A stretch of 56,005 nt of DNA. Source: Mycobacterium sp. 1274756.6. Its GTDB lineage: Bacteria; Actinomycetota; Actinomycetes; Mycobacteriales; Mycobacteriaceae. Below, one piece after another: positions 11,284 to 20,564 of this stretch (position 1 is the stretch's first letter; each line of letters starts with the position of its first letter). Under the pieces are notes generated by a model. That model worked only from the letters and a program-made list of their open reading frames with translations, was not told where the DNA came from and made no database searches. Position numbers and translations under genes: made by a program. The stretch is from NCBI RefSeq assembly GCF_001668625.1, contig NZ_LZLJ01000027.1:1-56005 (forward strand), read 5' to 3'.

Positions 11284-12465
11284 ATGGCCGCGGCCCCGGA
11301 CGTCTTCAGTCCCGCTCAACTGGGTCCGGTGACGCTGCGCAACCGGACCATCAAGGCGGCCACCTTCGAGGGCCGCACCCCCGACGCGCTGGTCACCGAC
11401 GACCTGATCGAATTCCATCGCGTGCACGCCGCCGGCGGGGTCGGGATGACCACGGTGGCCTACTGCGCGGTCTCCCCCGGCGGCCGCACCGAGCGGCGCC
11501 AGCTGTGGATGCGCCCGGAGGCGCTACCCGGGTTGCGGCGGCTGACCGAGGCGGTGCACGCCGAGGGCGCCGCGGTCAGCGCCCAGATCGGGCACGCCGG
11601 CCCGGTCGCGGACTCCCGGTCCAACAAGGCGCCCGCGCTCGCGCCGATCCGGTTCTTCAACCCGATCGCGATGAAGTTCGCCCGCCGGGCCAGCCGCGAC
11701 GACATCGACGACGTCATCGCCGCGCACGCCGACGCGGCGCGGCTGGCCGTCGACGCCGGGTTCGACGCGCTCGAGATCCACCTGGGCCACAACTATCTGG
11801 CCAGCTCGTTTCTGAGCCCGCTGATCAACCGCCGCACCGACGAGTTCGGCGGCTCGCTGGAGAACCGGGCCAAGGTCGCCCGCGGCACGGTGCTGGCCGT
11901 GCGCCGCGCGGTCGGCGACGCCATCGCGGTGACCGCGAAGCTCAACATGTCCGACGGGGTGCGCGGCGGCATCAACACCGACGAGGCCCTGACCACCGCG
12001 CGCTGGCTGCAGGACGACGGCGGGCTGGACGCCATCGAGCTCACCGCGGGCAGTTCACTGGTCAACCCGATGTACCTGTTCCGCGGGGAAGCGCCGGTCA
12101 AGGAGTTCGCGGCGGTGTTCGCCCCGCCGATGCGCTGGGGCATGCGCATGGTGGGCGGCAGGTTCCTGCGCTCCTACCCCTACCGGGACGCCTACCTGCT
12201 GCGCGAGGCGCGGCTGTTCCGGGCCGAGTTGTCGCTGCCGCTGATCCTGCTCGGCGGGATCACTTCCCGGGCGACCATGGATCAGGCCATGGCCGAGGGT
12301 TTCGACTTCGTGGCGATGGGCCGGGCGTTGCTGGCCGAGCCGGATCTGGTCAACCGGATCGCCGCCGAAGGGGCCGCGGTGCACTCGGCGTGCACGCACT
12401 GCAATCTGTGCATGCCCAGCATCTATACCCGCACGCACTGCGTGGTGACCGGCGCGCCCGACTGA
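11284..12465 (+). CDS. NADH:flavin oxidoreductase (Old Yellow Enzyme-like, Rv3359 type)
   Basis: The 393-residue protein is a TIM-barrel FMN enzyme of the OYE family. It shows the FSPAQLGPVTLRNRTIKAA N-terminus, IGHAGP, EIHLGHNYLASSFLSPLINRRTDEFGGSLENRAK and GGITSRATMDQAMAEGFDFVAMGRALLAEPDL. The C-terminus has CTHCNLC followed by a further Cys, recalling the Fe-S ligands of the larger family members, although the usual second half (NAD-binding domain) is absent. The substrate is unknown; relatives reduce activated alkenes. It is divergent from folD, 48 nt away. Confidence 0.9.
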   Translation: MAAAPDVFSPAQLGPVTLRNRTIKAATFEGRTPDALVTDDLIEFHRVHAAGGVGMTTVAYCAVSPGGRTERRQLWMRPEALPGLRRLTEAVHAEGAAVSAQIGHAGPVADSRSNKAPALAPIRFFNPIAMKFARRASRDDIDDVIAAHADAARLAVDAGFDALEIHLGHNYLASSFLSPLINRRTDEFGGSLENRAKVARGTVLAVRRAVGDAIAVTAKLNMSDGVRGGINTDEALTTARWLQDDGGLDAIELTAGSSLVNPMYLFRGEAPVKEFAAVFAPPMRWGMRMVGGRFLRSYPYRDAYLLREARLFRAELSLPLILLGGITSRATMDQAMAEGFDFVAMGRALLAEPDLVNRIAAEGAAVHSACTHCNLCMPSIYTRTHCVVTGAPD

Positions 12466-12491
12466 TGCGGCGACCGGTCCCGATCACCCGA

Positions 12492-12497
12492 TACAGT
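12492..12497 (+). promoter_or_regulatory. Putative -10 box, leaderless start of the FHA/ABC transporter gene
   Basis: TACAGT fits TANNNT and lies 7 nt before ATG 12505. No Shine-Dalgarno is present, consistent with a leaderless transcript. Confidence 0.4.
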
Positions 12498-12504
12498 TGA
12501 TCCG

Positions 12505-15222
12505 ATGAACCAACCAGGCGCGCCGGCCCTGACCGTCCGGTATGACGGGACCCAGCACACTTTCTCCCCGGGCCACGACGTGGTCGTCGGCCGCGACCTG
12601 CGCGCCGACGTGCGGATCGCCCACCCGCTGGTCTCCCGCACCCATCTGCTGTTGCGCTTCGACGGTGGCCGGTGGCTCGCCGTGGACAACGACTCGCTCA
12701 ACGGGGTGTTCGTCAACGGGCACCGGGTTCCGGTGGCCACGTTGGGCGATGGCCAGAGCATCAACCTGGGCAACCCCGACGGGCCCCGGCTCGCCTTCGA
12801 GGTGGGCCGCCACCAGGGGGCGGCCGGCCGGCCCCCGGCGACGGCGATGATGCGCGCCGCGGCGCAGCCCGGCCCGCCCGCACCCCATCCGCAGGCCGCG
12901 CCTCATGCGCCCAGCGCGCCGCACGCGCCCGGCGTGCCCCATGCGCCCGGGACTCCCCCGCCGTCGTGGCCACCGCACCAGGGTCCGCCGCCCAGCGCGC
13001 CGCGCCCGCAGATCTACTCCGGCCCGTCCGCGGGCGCGCCACCGCCTCCCGCCGCCCCGCCGCGCCCCGCCCCGGCGGCGCCGCCGGCGCACTCGGCGCC
13101 CGATTGGGCGCCGCAGACCCACCGGGCCCCGGTGGCGGCGACCCCGCCGGTGGAATCCAACGTCGCCACCCGGATGGTCGACATCCTGGGGTTGCGGCAC
13201 ACCCCGGAGACCCCGTCGAACGCGTTGACGATCGGCCGCGCCACCGACAACGACATCGTCATCCCCGACGTGCTGGCCTCCCGCCACCACGCGATGCTGG
13301 TCCCGACGCCGATCGGCACCGAGATCCGCGACAACCGCAGCATCAACGGCACCTTCGTCAACCGGGTCCGGGTCGGCTCCGCGGTGCTCACCGAGGGCGA
13401 CGTGGTCACCATCGGCAACGTCGACCTGCTGTTCACCAACGGCACGTTGGTGCGCAGCACGGAGGCGGCCACCAAGACCGGCGGGCTGGAGGTCAACAGC
13501 GTCAACTTCACCGTCGAGGGCGGCAAGCAGCTGATCTCCAACGTGTCGATGACCTGCCGGCCCGGCACGCTGACCGCGATCATCGGTGGCTCCGGGGCGG
13601 GCAAGACGACGCTGTCGCGGCTGATCGCCGGCTACACCACCCCCAGCAGCGGGTCGGTGACCTTCGAGGGCCACAACATCCACACCGACTACGCGGTGCT
13701 GCGCTCCCGGATCGGGATGGTGCCCCAGGACGACGTGGTGCACCGTCAGCTCACCGTCAACCAGGCGCTGGGCTACGCCGCCGAGCTGCGACTGCCCCCG
13801 GACAGCACCAAGGCCGACCGGGATCAGGCGGTCGCGCAGGTGCTCGAGGAGCTGGAGCTGACCAAGCACGCCGACACCCGGGTGGACAAGCTCTCCGGCG
13901 GGCAGCGCAAACGCGCCTCGGTGGCCCTCGAGCTGCTGACCGGGCCGTCGCTGCTGATCCTCGACGAGCCGACCTCGGGTCTGGACCCGGCGCTGGACCG
14001 GCAGGTCATGCTGATGTTGCGCCAGCTGGCCGACGCGGGGCGTGTGGTGCTGGTGGTCACCCACTCGGTGTCGTTCCTGGACGTCTGCGACCAGATCATG
14101 CTGCTGGCGCCCGGCGGCAAGACCGCCTACTGCGGGCCGCCGTCGCAGATCGGTGCCGCGATGGGCTCGACCAACTACGCCGACATCTTCGCCAAGGTGG
14201 GCGCCGACCCGGACGCGGCCAACCAGCGCTTCCTGGAAAGCAGTCACCGGCCCCAGCCGACGCCGGACGCCCAGAGCCCGGCGGATCTGGGCGATCCGCC
14301 ACGCACCGACGTGCTGCGCCAGCTGTCCACGATCGCGCGAAGACAGATCCGGCTGGTGGTCTCCGACCGCGGGTACACGGTGTTCCTGGCGTTGCTGCCG
14401 TTCTTGATCGGGGCGCTGTCGCTGACGGTGAAAGGCAAGGGCGGGCTCGGCATGCCCGGGATGGACGCCCCCACCGAACCGCAATACGTGATGGTGCTGC
14501 TCAATATCGGTGCGGTGTTCATGGGCACCGCGTTGACCATCCGCGACCTGATCGGTGAGCGGCCCATCTTCAAACGCGAACAGGCCGTGGGGCTTTCGAC
14601 CACCGCCTACCTGATGGCCAAGGTGGCGGTCTTCTGCGTGTTCGCCACCGTGCAGGCCGCCATCGCCACCACGATCGTGATCCTGGGCAAGGGCGGCCCC
14701 ACCCAGGGCGCGCTGCTGTTCGGGCACTCCAACGCCGCCGCCAACATCGAGTTGTTCCTCGCGGTGGCCGGCACCTGTGTGGCCTCGGCGATTCTGGGCC
14801 TGGCGTTGTCGTCGTTCGCGCAGTCCAGCGAGCAGATCATGCCGATGCTGGTGGTGGCGATCATGGGTCAGCTGGTGCTCTCCGGCGGGATGATCCCGGT
14901 GACCGGGCGGCTCGGGCTGGACCAGGTGTCCTGGCTGACCCCGGCGCGCTGGGGTTATGCCGCGAGCGCCTCGACGATCGACTTCAACCACCTGCTGCAC
15001 CACGACGCGTCGCCGCCGAACTGCATGCCGCTGCCCACCCCCGAGGTGCCCGAACCGGCGGTGCCGGAGGGCTGCACCCCGGCGCTGGATGTCAAGCAAA
15101 TCCCGCAGGACTCGCTGTGGAAGCACACGACGGGCACCTGGGTGTTCGACATGGCGATGCTGGTGGCGCTGTCGGTGCTGTACAGCGGCGTGGTGCGGTG
15201 GAAGATCCGCCTGCACCGGTAG
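12505..15222 (+). CDS. FHA-domain ABC transporter (Rv1747 type)
   Basis: The 905-residue protein fuses an N-terminal FHA domain (about 1-100; RTHLLLRF, NGVFVNG), a Pro/Ala-rich linker (about 110-215), a second FHA domain (about 220-315; SRHHAML, NGTFVN), an ABC ATPase (Walker A GGSGAGKTT at 361-369, LSGGQRKR signature, Walker B LLILDEP) and a C-terminal ABC-2 permease with about six helices. FHA domains read phosphothreonine. In M. tuberculosis Rv1747 is phosphorylated by the kinase PknF, encoded next door, and has been linked to export of cell-envelope glycolipids. Here no kinase gene is adjacent, so the regulating kinase must lie elsewhere. Confidence 0.95.
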   Translation: MNQPGAPALTVRYDGTQHTFSPGHDVVVGRDLRADVRIAHPLVSRTHLLLRFDGGRWLAVDNDSLNGVFVNGHRVPVATLGDGQSINLGNPDGPRLAFEVGRHQGAAGRPPATAMMRAAAQPGPPAPHPQAAPHAPSAPHAPGVPHAPGTPPPSWPPHQGPPPSAPRPQIYSGPSAGAPPPPAAPPRPAPAAPPAHSAPDWAPQTHRAPVAATPPVESNVATRMVDILGLRHTPETPSNALTIGRATDNDIVIPDVLASRHHAMLVPTPIGTEIRDNRSINGTFVNRVRVGSAVLTEGDVVTIGNVDLLFTNGTLVRSTEAATKTGGLEVNSVNFTVEGGKQLISNVSMTCRPGTLTAIIGGSGAGKTTLSRLIAGYTTPSSGSVTFEGHNIHTDYAVLRSRIGMVPQDDVVHRQLTVNQALGYAAELRLPPDSTKADRDQAVAQVLEELELTKHADTRVDKLSGGQRKRASVALELLTGPSLLILDEPTSGLDPALDRQVMLMLRQLADAGRVVLVVTHSVSFLDVCDQIMLLAPGGKTAYCGPPSQIGAAMGSTNYADIFAKVGADPDAANQRFLESSHRPQPTPDAQSPADLGDPPRTDVLRQLSTIARRQIRLVVSDRGYTVFLALLPFLIGALSLTVKGKGGLGMPGMDAPTEPQYVMVLLNIGAVFMGTALTIRDLIGERPIFKREQAVGLSTTAYLMAKVAVFCVFATVQAAIATTIVILGKGGPTQGALLFGHSNAAANIELFLAVAGTCVASAILGLALSSFAQSSEQIMPMLVVAIMGQLVLSGGMIPVTGRLGLDQVSWLTPARWGYAASASTIDFNHLLHHDASPPNCMPLPTPEVPEPAVPEGCTPALDVKQIPQDSLWKHTTGTWVFDMAMLVALSVLYSGVVRWKIRLHR

Positions 15223-15261
15223 AGCGACTAGGGGTGGGTCGCCGGCGGTCTCGGGCGGGCC

Positions 15262-15867
15262 TCAGGCGGGCTTGAGCACGGCGACCAGGAAGTCGGCGTC
15301 CTCGTGGAACGGCCGCAGATCCCAGGTCGACAACAGCAGGTCGGTGGCGAACCCGGCCGCCGCGGCGTGCTCGAAGAACTGCGCGAACGGGTAGTCGCGG
15401 CCGGCGCCGAACCCGATCACCGCCCGGCCGTCGGCGGCCAGGTGGGCGCGCAACCGCTCCAGCACCCGGCCGCGGGTGCTCGGTGCGAGGAACGTCACGA
15501 CGTTGCCGGCCGAGACGATCAGGTCGAACGGGTCGGGGATGCCGCGGGCGGGCAGGTCGAGTTCGGCGAGATCGCCGACCAGCCACTGCGGGCCGGGGTG
15601 GTCGGCCTCAGCGGCCTCGATGAGTGCGGGGTCGACGTCCACGCCGACCACCCGGTGGCCCAGTTCGGCCAGCCGGCCGCCCACCCGGCCCGGCCCGCAC
15701 CCGGCGTCGAGGATGCGCGCGCCGCGGGGGGCCATCGCGTCGATCATGCGGGCCTCGCCGTCCAGATCGTCGCCGGCGCGTGCCATGGCGCGGAACCGTT
15801 CGATGTACCACTCGGAGTGGCCCGGGTCTTCCTCGACCTTCTGCATCCAGATGCTCGGTTCGACCAT
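15262..15867 (-). CDS. Class I SAM-dependent methyltransferase
   Basis: The 201-residue protein has the methyltransferase core: ARILDAGCGPGRVGGRLAELG (motif I), VVGVDVDPALIEAA, and FDLIVSAGNVVTFLAPSTR. It begins MVEPSIWMQKVEEDP. The ATG at 15867 is chosen over upstream in-frame codons because the coding signal starts there. The C-terminus ends in FLVAVLKPA, a complete small enzyme. Substrate unknown. It is convergent with the ABC transporter and divergent from the TrmL gene. Confidence 0.85.
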   Translation of the reverse strand: MVEPSIWMQKVEEDPGHSEWYIERFRAMARAGDDLDGEARMIDAMAPRGARILDAGCGPGRVGGRLAELGHRVVGVDVDPALIEAAEADHPGPQWLVGDLAELDLPARGIPDPFDLIVSAGNVVTFLAPSTRGRVLERLRAHLAADGRAVIGFGAGRDYPFAQFFEHAAAAGFATDLLLSTWDLRPFHEDADFLVAVLKPA

Positions 15868-15961
15868 GCGCCGATTATCGCAGGCCGCCCGGCCGGGGTG
15901 GGGGCTCCCCTCGGCGGCGGGGCGTAACCTGCCAAGCGCCCCGACAGCGCAGGAGCGTGCC

Positions 15962-16438
15962 GTGTTCAAAGTGATGTTCTACTCGCCGCGCATCGCCCCC
16001 AACACCGGCAACGCGATCCGGATGGTGGCGGGCACCGGCGCCGAACTGCACCTGGTGCAGCCGCTGGGTTTCGACCTGTCCGAGCCCAAGCTGCGCCGCG
16101 CCGGGCTGGACTACCACGATCTGGCGTCGGTGGTGGTGCACGAATCCCTGCCCGCGGCCTGGCAGGCGCTGACCGTCGACGGGGTGGCGCCGCGGGTGTT
16201 CGCGTTCACCACCGGCGCGACGACGGTGTTCACCGAGGTGGCCTACCGCCCCGGTGATGTCCTGCTGTTCGGGCCGGAGCCGACCGGGCTGGACGCCGAG
16301 ACCCTGGCCGACCCGCACATCACCGAGCGGTTGCGCATCCCGATGCTGCCCGGGCGCCGGTCCCTGAACCTGTCCAACGCCGCGGCGGTCGCCGCCTACG
16401 AGGCGTGGCGCCAGCACCGGTTCCCCGGCGCGGTGTGA
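15962..16438 (+). CDS. trmL: tRNA (cytidine/uridine-34 2'-O)-methyltransferase, TrmL/SpoU family
   Basis: The 158-residue protein is a minimal SPOUT knot methylase: APNTGNAIRMVAGTGAELHLV, DVLLFGPEPTGLD, and IPMLPGRRSLNLSNAAAVAAYEAWRQ, the last forming the SAM-binding knot. Family members methylate the wobble base ribose of tRNA-Leu. It corresponds to Rv3366 (spoU). GTG 15962 gives MFKVMFYSPRIAPNTGN; the longer frame upstream is antisense to the preceding methyltransferase. It is convergent with the nitroreductase gene, 4 nt away. Confidence 0.93.
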   Translation: MFKVMFYSPRIAPNTGNAIRMVAGTGAELHLVQPLGFDLSEPKLRRAGLDYHDLASVVVHESLPAAWQALTVDGVAPRVFAFTTGATTVFTEVAYRPGDVLLFGPEPTGLDAETLADPHITERLRIPMLPGRRSLNLSNAAAVAAYEAWRQHRFPGAV

Positions 16439-16442
16439 GCCC

Positions 16443-17090
16443 TTACCAGCTGTCCCAGTGGGTGACCTGATCCGCCGGGAGGCGTTTGGCCGGTTTGAAG
16501 TCGGTGCCCTTGGTGTAGGCGATCGGGAACAGCCCGCCCTGGCTGTACTCGGCGTGCGGGATGCCCAGCACGTCGGCGGCCTGCTTCTCCCCCTCCCCGA
16601 GCAGGTGCAGGGTGGTCCAGCACGACCCCAGCCCCCGGGAGCGCAACGCCAGGCAGAAACTCCACACCGCCGGGAACAGCGACGCCCAGAACGAGGCGCT
16701 CAACCCCAGCGGCGCGTCCTCGACCCGGCCCTTCAGGCACGGGATCAGCAGCACCGGCGCCTCGTGCATGCGGTCGACCAGGTAGCGCGCCGAGTCGGTG
16801 ACCAGGGCTTGGCGTTCGCCACGCACGTCGCCGCTCTCGTACTGCGGCTTGGGCAGGTCCAGATACGGAATCGCGTTGTCGCGGTAGATGTCGGCGATCG
16901 CCTTCTTCTTCTCCGGATCGGTGATGAACACCCATTCCCAGCCTTGGGCGTTGGACCCGGTCGGTGCCTGCAACGCCAGCTCGAGGCACTCGGTGAGCAC
17001 CTCACGCGGCACCGGCTTGTCGAAATCCAGGCGTTTGCGGACCGCGCGGGTGGTGGTCAGGACGTCGTCGACAGACAAGTTGAGGGTCAT
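16443..17090 (-). CDS. Nitroreductase family FMN oxidoreductase (Rv3368c type)
   Basis: The 215-residue protein has the nitroreductase fold signatures TTRAVRKRLDFDKPVP (FMN phosphate contacts), APTGSNAQGWEW, and LRSRGLGSCWTTLHLL in the C-terminal half. It ends in THWDSW as Rv3368c ends in THWNGW. Such enzymes reduce quinones or nitro compounds with NAD(P)H; the true substrate is unknown. The start ATG gives MTLNLSVDDVLTTTR. It lies downstream of dnaE2 on the same strand, with 159 nt between. Confidence 0.92.
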   Translation of the reverse strand: MTLNLSVDDVLTTTRAVRKRLDFDKPVPREVLTECLELALQAPTGSNAQGWEWVFITDPEKKKAIADIYRDNAIPYLDLPKPQYESGDVRGERQALVTDSARYLVDRMHEAPVLLIPCLKGRVEDAPLGLSASFWASLFPAVWSFCLALRSRGLGSCWTTLHLLGEGEKQAADVLGIPHAEYSQGGLFPIAYTKGTDFKPAKRLPADQVTHWDSW

Positions 17091-17168
17091 GGTCGAACCC
17101 TACCGCCGGGTCGCGCCCGCGCGATCCGCGTCAGCGTCCCGCACTCGTCCCGCCCTCCTCCGACCGCC

Positions 17169-17220
17169 AACGTGTAATCCCTGCGAGGATTCGGCGAGTT
17201 TTTCGCAGTGGCGACACGTT
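17169..17220. repeat. Nested inverted repeat downstream of dnaE2
   Basis: Outer arms AACGTGT/ACACGTT (17169-17175, 17214-17220) enclose inner arms CTGCGA/TCGCAG (17181-17186, 17203-17208). It sits 30-80 nt beyond the dnaE2 stop and upstream of the nitroreductase start. It could be a factor-dependent terminator or an operator for the nitroreductase. No U-tract follows. Confidence 0.35.
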
Positions 17221-17249
17221 CGGCGTCGGGGCGACGTTACGGCACCGGT

Positions 17250-20200
17250 TCAGCGGAAGTCGCGGGATTTCGTGGTGATCGCCAGCGGGATGTGGCCCAT
17301 CCGGTCGGCGAGCACGGTCACCGCCCCGCTGGCGTTCTGCACCCGGCCGCGGACCAGCAGTGCGGTGGCGGTGGCCGCCAGTTTGCGGTGCCGCGCCCAC
17401 ACCCCCGGGGTGCACAGCACGTTGACCATCCCGGTCTCGTCCTCCAGGTTGAGAAACGTCACCCCCTGCGCGGTGGCCGGGCGCTGCCGGTGGGTGACCG
17501 CCCCGGCCACCAGGATCCGGGTGCCGTCGGGGACGCTCAGCAGCCCCTCGGCGGGCACCACCCCCAGCTCGTCGAGGTCGGCGCGCAGGAACTGGGTGGG
17601 GAAACTGTCCGGGGAGATCCCGGTGGCCCAGACGTCGGCGGCGGCCAGCTCGGCGTCGCTCATCCCGGGCAGCGCCGGGATGTGGGTCGGGGCACCCACC
17701 CCGGGCAGCCGGTCGGGTCGCTGCGCGGCCGCCGCCCCGGCCGACCACAGCGCCTCCCGCCGGGAGATCCCGAAACAGTCCAGGGCGCCGGCGGTGGCCA
17801 GCGCCTCGACCTGCGGGGTGGACAGTTGCACCCGGAAGGTCAGGTCGGTCAGGGAGGTGAACGGGCCGGCGGCGGTGCGCTCGGCGACCAGCGTCTCGGC
17901 CTGCTCGGTGCCGAGGTGGCGGATGGCGCCCAGGCCCAGCCGCACCGCGGTGCCGCCGTCCTGGCAGGTGGCGTGCACCGCGCTGACGTTGACGCAGGCC
18001 CGGTGCACCGGCACCCCGTGCCTGCGGGCGTCGGCGACCAGCGACTGCGGGGAGTAGAAGCCCATCGGCTGGGCCCGCAGCAGGGCGGCGCAGAACGCCG
18101 CCGGGTGGTGCAGTTTGAACCACGCCGAGTAGAACACCAGCGACGCGAAGGACAGCGCGTGGCTCTCCGGGAAGCCGTAGTTGGCGAAGGCCTCCATCTT
18201 CTCGTAGACGCGTTCGGCGACCTCGCCGGTGATGCCGTGCAACTCGCGCATGCCGTCGTAGAAGCGGGTGCGCAGCCGGCGCATCTTCTCGGTGGAGCGT
18301 TTGGAGCCCATCGCCCGGCGCAGCTGATCGGCCTCGGCGGCGGAGAACCCGGCGCAGTCGACGGCGAGCTGCATCAGCTGTTCCTGGAACAGCGGCACCC
18401 CCAGCGTCTTTCGCAGCGCCGGGATCATCGACGGGTGGTCGTAGACCACCGGGTCCAGGCCGTTGCGGCGCCGGATGTAGGGGTGCACCGAACCGCCCTG
18501 GATCGGGCCGGGTCGGATCAGCGCCACCTGCACCACCAGGTCGTAGAAGACCCGCGGCCTCAGCCGCGGCAGGGTCGCCATCTGGGCGCGGGATTCCACC
18601 TGGAACACCCCGACACTGTCGGCGCGGGACAACATCTCATAGACCGCGGGCTCGGAGAGGTCGATGCGGGCGAGGTCGACGTCGATGCCCTCGTGTTCGG
18701 CGACCAGGTCGCGGGCGTAGTGCAGCGCGGAGAGCATGCCCAGCCCGAGCAGGTCGAATTTGACCAATCCGATTGCCGCACAGTCGTCTTTGTCCCACTG
18801 CAGCACGCTGCGGTTCTCCATCCGGGCCCACTCCACCGGGCAGACGTCGGCGATCGGACGGTCGCAGATCACCATGCCGCCGGAGTGGATTCCCAGATGT
18901 CTTGGCAGCCCGACGATCTGGCCGGCGAGTTCGGCGACCTGGCGGGGCAGACCGTCGATGTCGGCGAAATCGGAATCCGACCAGCGCACGATCTGCTTGC
19001 TCCAGGCGTCCTGCTGGCCCGGTGAATATCCCAGCGCCCGGGCCATGTCGCGCACCGCGCTGCGCCGCCGGTAGGTGATGACGTTGGCGACCTGCGCGGC
19101 GTGGTCGCGTCCGTAGCGGTCGTAGACGTACTGGATGACCTCTTCACGCCGGTCGGATTCGATGTCGATGTCGATGTCGGGGGGGCCGTCGCGGGCCGGG
19201 GACAGGAACCGCTCGAACAGCAACTCGTTGACGATCGGGTCGACCGCGGTGATGCCCAGGGCGTAGCAGACCGCCGAGTTGGCCGCCGAGCCCCGGCCCT
19301 GGCACAAGATGTCGCGGCGACGGCAGAACCGCACGATGTCGTGCACCACCAGGAAGTAGCCCGGGAAGCCCAGCTCGGAGATGACGGCCAGCTCGTGGTC
19401 GATCTGCGCGTGGGCCCGCGCCGCCGTCGCCGGAGAGGCCGGCCCGTAGCGTTCGGCGGCCCCGGCCAGGGTCAGCTCCCGCAGCCAGCTGTCCTCGGTG
19501 TGTCCGGACGGGACGTCGAACGGCGGCAGGCGCGGCGCGATCAGCCGCAGCGGGAACGCGCACTGCGCGCCGAGGTCGGCCGCGCCGGTCACCGCCTGCG
19601 GGCACCAGGAGAACAGCCGGGCCATCTCCGCCCCGGAGCGCAGGTGGGCCCCGCCCAGCGGCGCCAGCCAGCCGGCGGCGGTCTCCAGGGACCGGCGGGC
19701 CCGGATGGCGCCCATCGCCATGGCCAGCCGGCCCCGCTCCGGCGCGGCGAAGTGCGCCCCGGTGGTGGCCACCACCCCGACACCGAAGCGCGGCGCCAGC
19801 GCCGCCAGCGCCATGTTGCGTTCGTCGTCGCGCGGGTGGCCGTGGTGGGTCAGTTCGACGCCGACCCGGTCGGCCCCGAACCGGTCCACCAGGTCGGCCA
19901 GCGCCGCCTCGGCCGCGGCGGGGCCGCCCTCGGCCAGCGCGCGGCGCACCTGCCCCTTGCGGCAGCCGGTCAGGATGTGCCAGTGCCCGCCGGCCGCCTC
20001 GGTGAGCGCGTCGAGGTCGAATCGCGGCTCACCTTTCTGCCCGCCGGCCAGATGCCCCGCGGCCAGTTGCCGCGACAACCGCCGGTAGCCCTCGGGGCTG
20101 CGGGCCAACACCAGCAGGTGCGGGCCGGGCGGGTCGGGGTCGTCGGTGCGGGCCGCCGCGCCCAGTGTCAGCTCCGCACCGAACACGGTGGCCATGCCGG

Positions 20201-20507
20201 TTTCGGCGGCCGCTTCGGCGAACCGGACCACCCCGTAGAGGCCGTTGTGGTCGGTCAGCGCGATGGCGCGCAGGCCCAGCCGGTCGGCCTCGGCCACCAG
20301 GGCTTCAGGGGTGTCGGCCCCGTCGAGGAAACTGAACGCCGAGTGGGTGTGCAGTTCGGCGTAGGGCACCGCCGCACCCGGGGCCCGGGCGCGGTCGCGG
20401 GCCGGCCGCGGCGGCGGCTGCGGGCGCTCCGCGGCGGCAGGGCGGGGCCTGCCGTCCAACACCCGCTCCATCTCCGCCCAGCTCGGCGGCCCGGTGCTCC
20501 ACCCCAT
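17250..20507 (-). CDS. dnaE2: Error-prone DNA polymerase DnaE2
   Basis: The 1085-residue protein is a C-family polymerase used for translesion synthesis and damage-induced mutagenesis. It has an N-terminal PHP domain (AELHTHSAFSFLDGADTP), the catalytic palm acidic triplet PDIDIDI (Asp444/446/448), LLFERFLSPARDGP, GVPLFQEQLMQLAVDCAGFS, and a C-terminal OB domain (GVTFLNLEDETGMVNVL). ATG 20507 gives MGWSTGPPSWAEMERVLDGRP, as in M. tuberculosis (1079 residues). An SOS box and a TATGAT -10 precede it, so it should be LexA-repressed and leaderless. Its partners ImuA' and ImuB are encoded 16 kb away in this window. Confidence 0.97.
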   Translation of the reverse strand: MGWSTGPPSWAEMERVLDGRPRPAAAERPQPPPRPARDRARAPGAAVPYAELHTHSAFSFLDGADTPEALVAEADRLGLRAIALTDHNGLYGVVRFAEAAAETGMATVFGAELTLGAAARTDDPDPPGPHLLVLARSPEGYRRLSRQLAAGHLAGGQKGEPRFDLDALTEAAGGHWHILTGCRKGQVRRALAEGGPAAAEAALADLVDRFGADRVGVELTHHGHPRDDERNMALAALAPRFGVGVVATTGAHFAAPERGRLAMAMGAIRARRSLETAAGWLAPLGGAHLRSGAEMARLFSWCPQAVTGAADLGAQCAFPLRLIAPRLPPFDVPSGHTEDSWLRELTLAGAAERYGPASPATAARAHAQIDHELAVISELGFPGYFLVVHDIVRFCRRRDILCQGRGSAANSAVCYALGITAVDPIVNELLFERFLSPARDGPPDIDIDIESDRREEVIQYVYDRYGRDHAAQVANVITYRRRSAVRDMARALGYSPGQQDAWSKQIVRWSDSDFADIDGLPRQVAELAGQIVGLPRHLGIHSGGMVICDRPIADVCPVEWARMENRSVLQWDKDDCAAIGLVKFDLLGLGMLSALHYARDLVAEHEGIDVDLARIDLSEPAVYEMLSRADSVGVFQVESRAQMATLPRLRPRVFYDLVVQVALIRPGPIQGGSVHPYIRRRNGLDPVVYDHPSMIPALRKTLGVPLFQEQLMQLAVDCAGFSAAEADQLRRAMGSKRSTEKMRRLRTRFYDGMRELHGITGEVAERVYEKMEAFANYGFPESHALSFASLVFYSAWFKLHHPAAFCAALLRAQPMGFYSPQSLVADARRHGVPVHRACVNVSAVHATCQDGGTAVRLGLGAIRHLGTEQAETLVAERTAAGPFTSLTDLTFRVQLSTPQVEALATAGALDCFGISRREALWSAGAAAAQRPDRLPGVGAPTHIPALPGMSDAELAAADVWATGISPDSFPTQFLRADLDELGVVPAEGLLSVPDGTRILVAGAVTHRQRPATAQGVTFLNLEDETGMVNVLCTPGVWARHRKLAATATALLVRGRVQNASGAVTVLADRMGHIPLAITTKSRDFR

Positions 20508-20513
20508 CGCCCG

Positions 20514-20535
20514 ATCATATCGAACGGACATTCGA
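20514..20535 (-). promoter_or_regulatory. SOS box (LexA site) and -10 of dnaE2
   Basis: TCGAACGGACATTCGA at 20520-20535 matches the mycobacterial LexA site TCGAAC-N4-GTTCGA with one mismatch (A for G). On the minus strand it is followed directly by TATGAT (20519-20514), 6 nt from the dnaE2 ATG. LexA bound here would occlude the promoter. It is 41 nt from the divergent gene start at 20577 and might also affect that gene. Confidence 0.88.
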
Positions 20536-20564
20536 TTCCGGTCGTGATGGGGGAACGGATTCAG

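Noticed and set aside
12484..15216. Long minus-strand frame of 910 codons opposite the FHA/ABC transporter
   Set aside because: Composition is His/Arg/Gln-rich without domains, whereas the plus strand has FHA and ABC motifs.
15262..15969. Longer start for the minus-strand methyltransferase at 15969
   Set aside because: Residues upstream of ATG 15867 are low in conservation and overlap the divergent TrmL start region.
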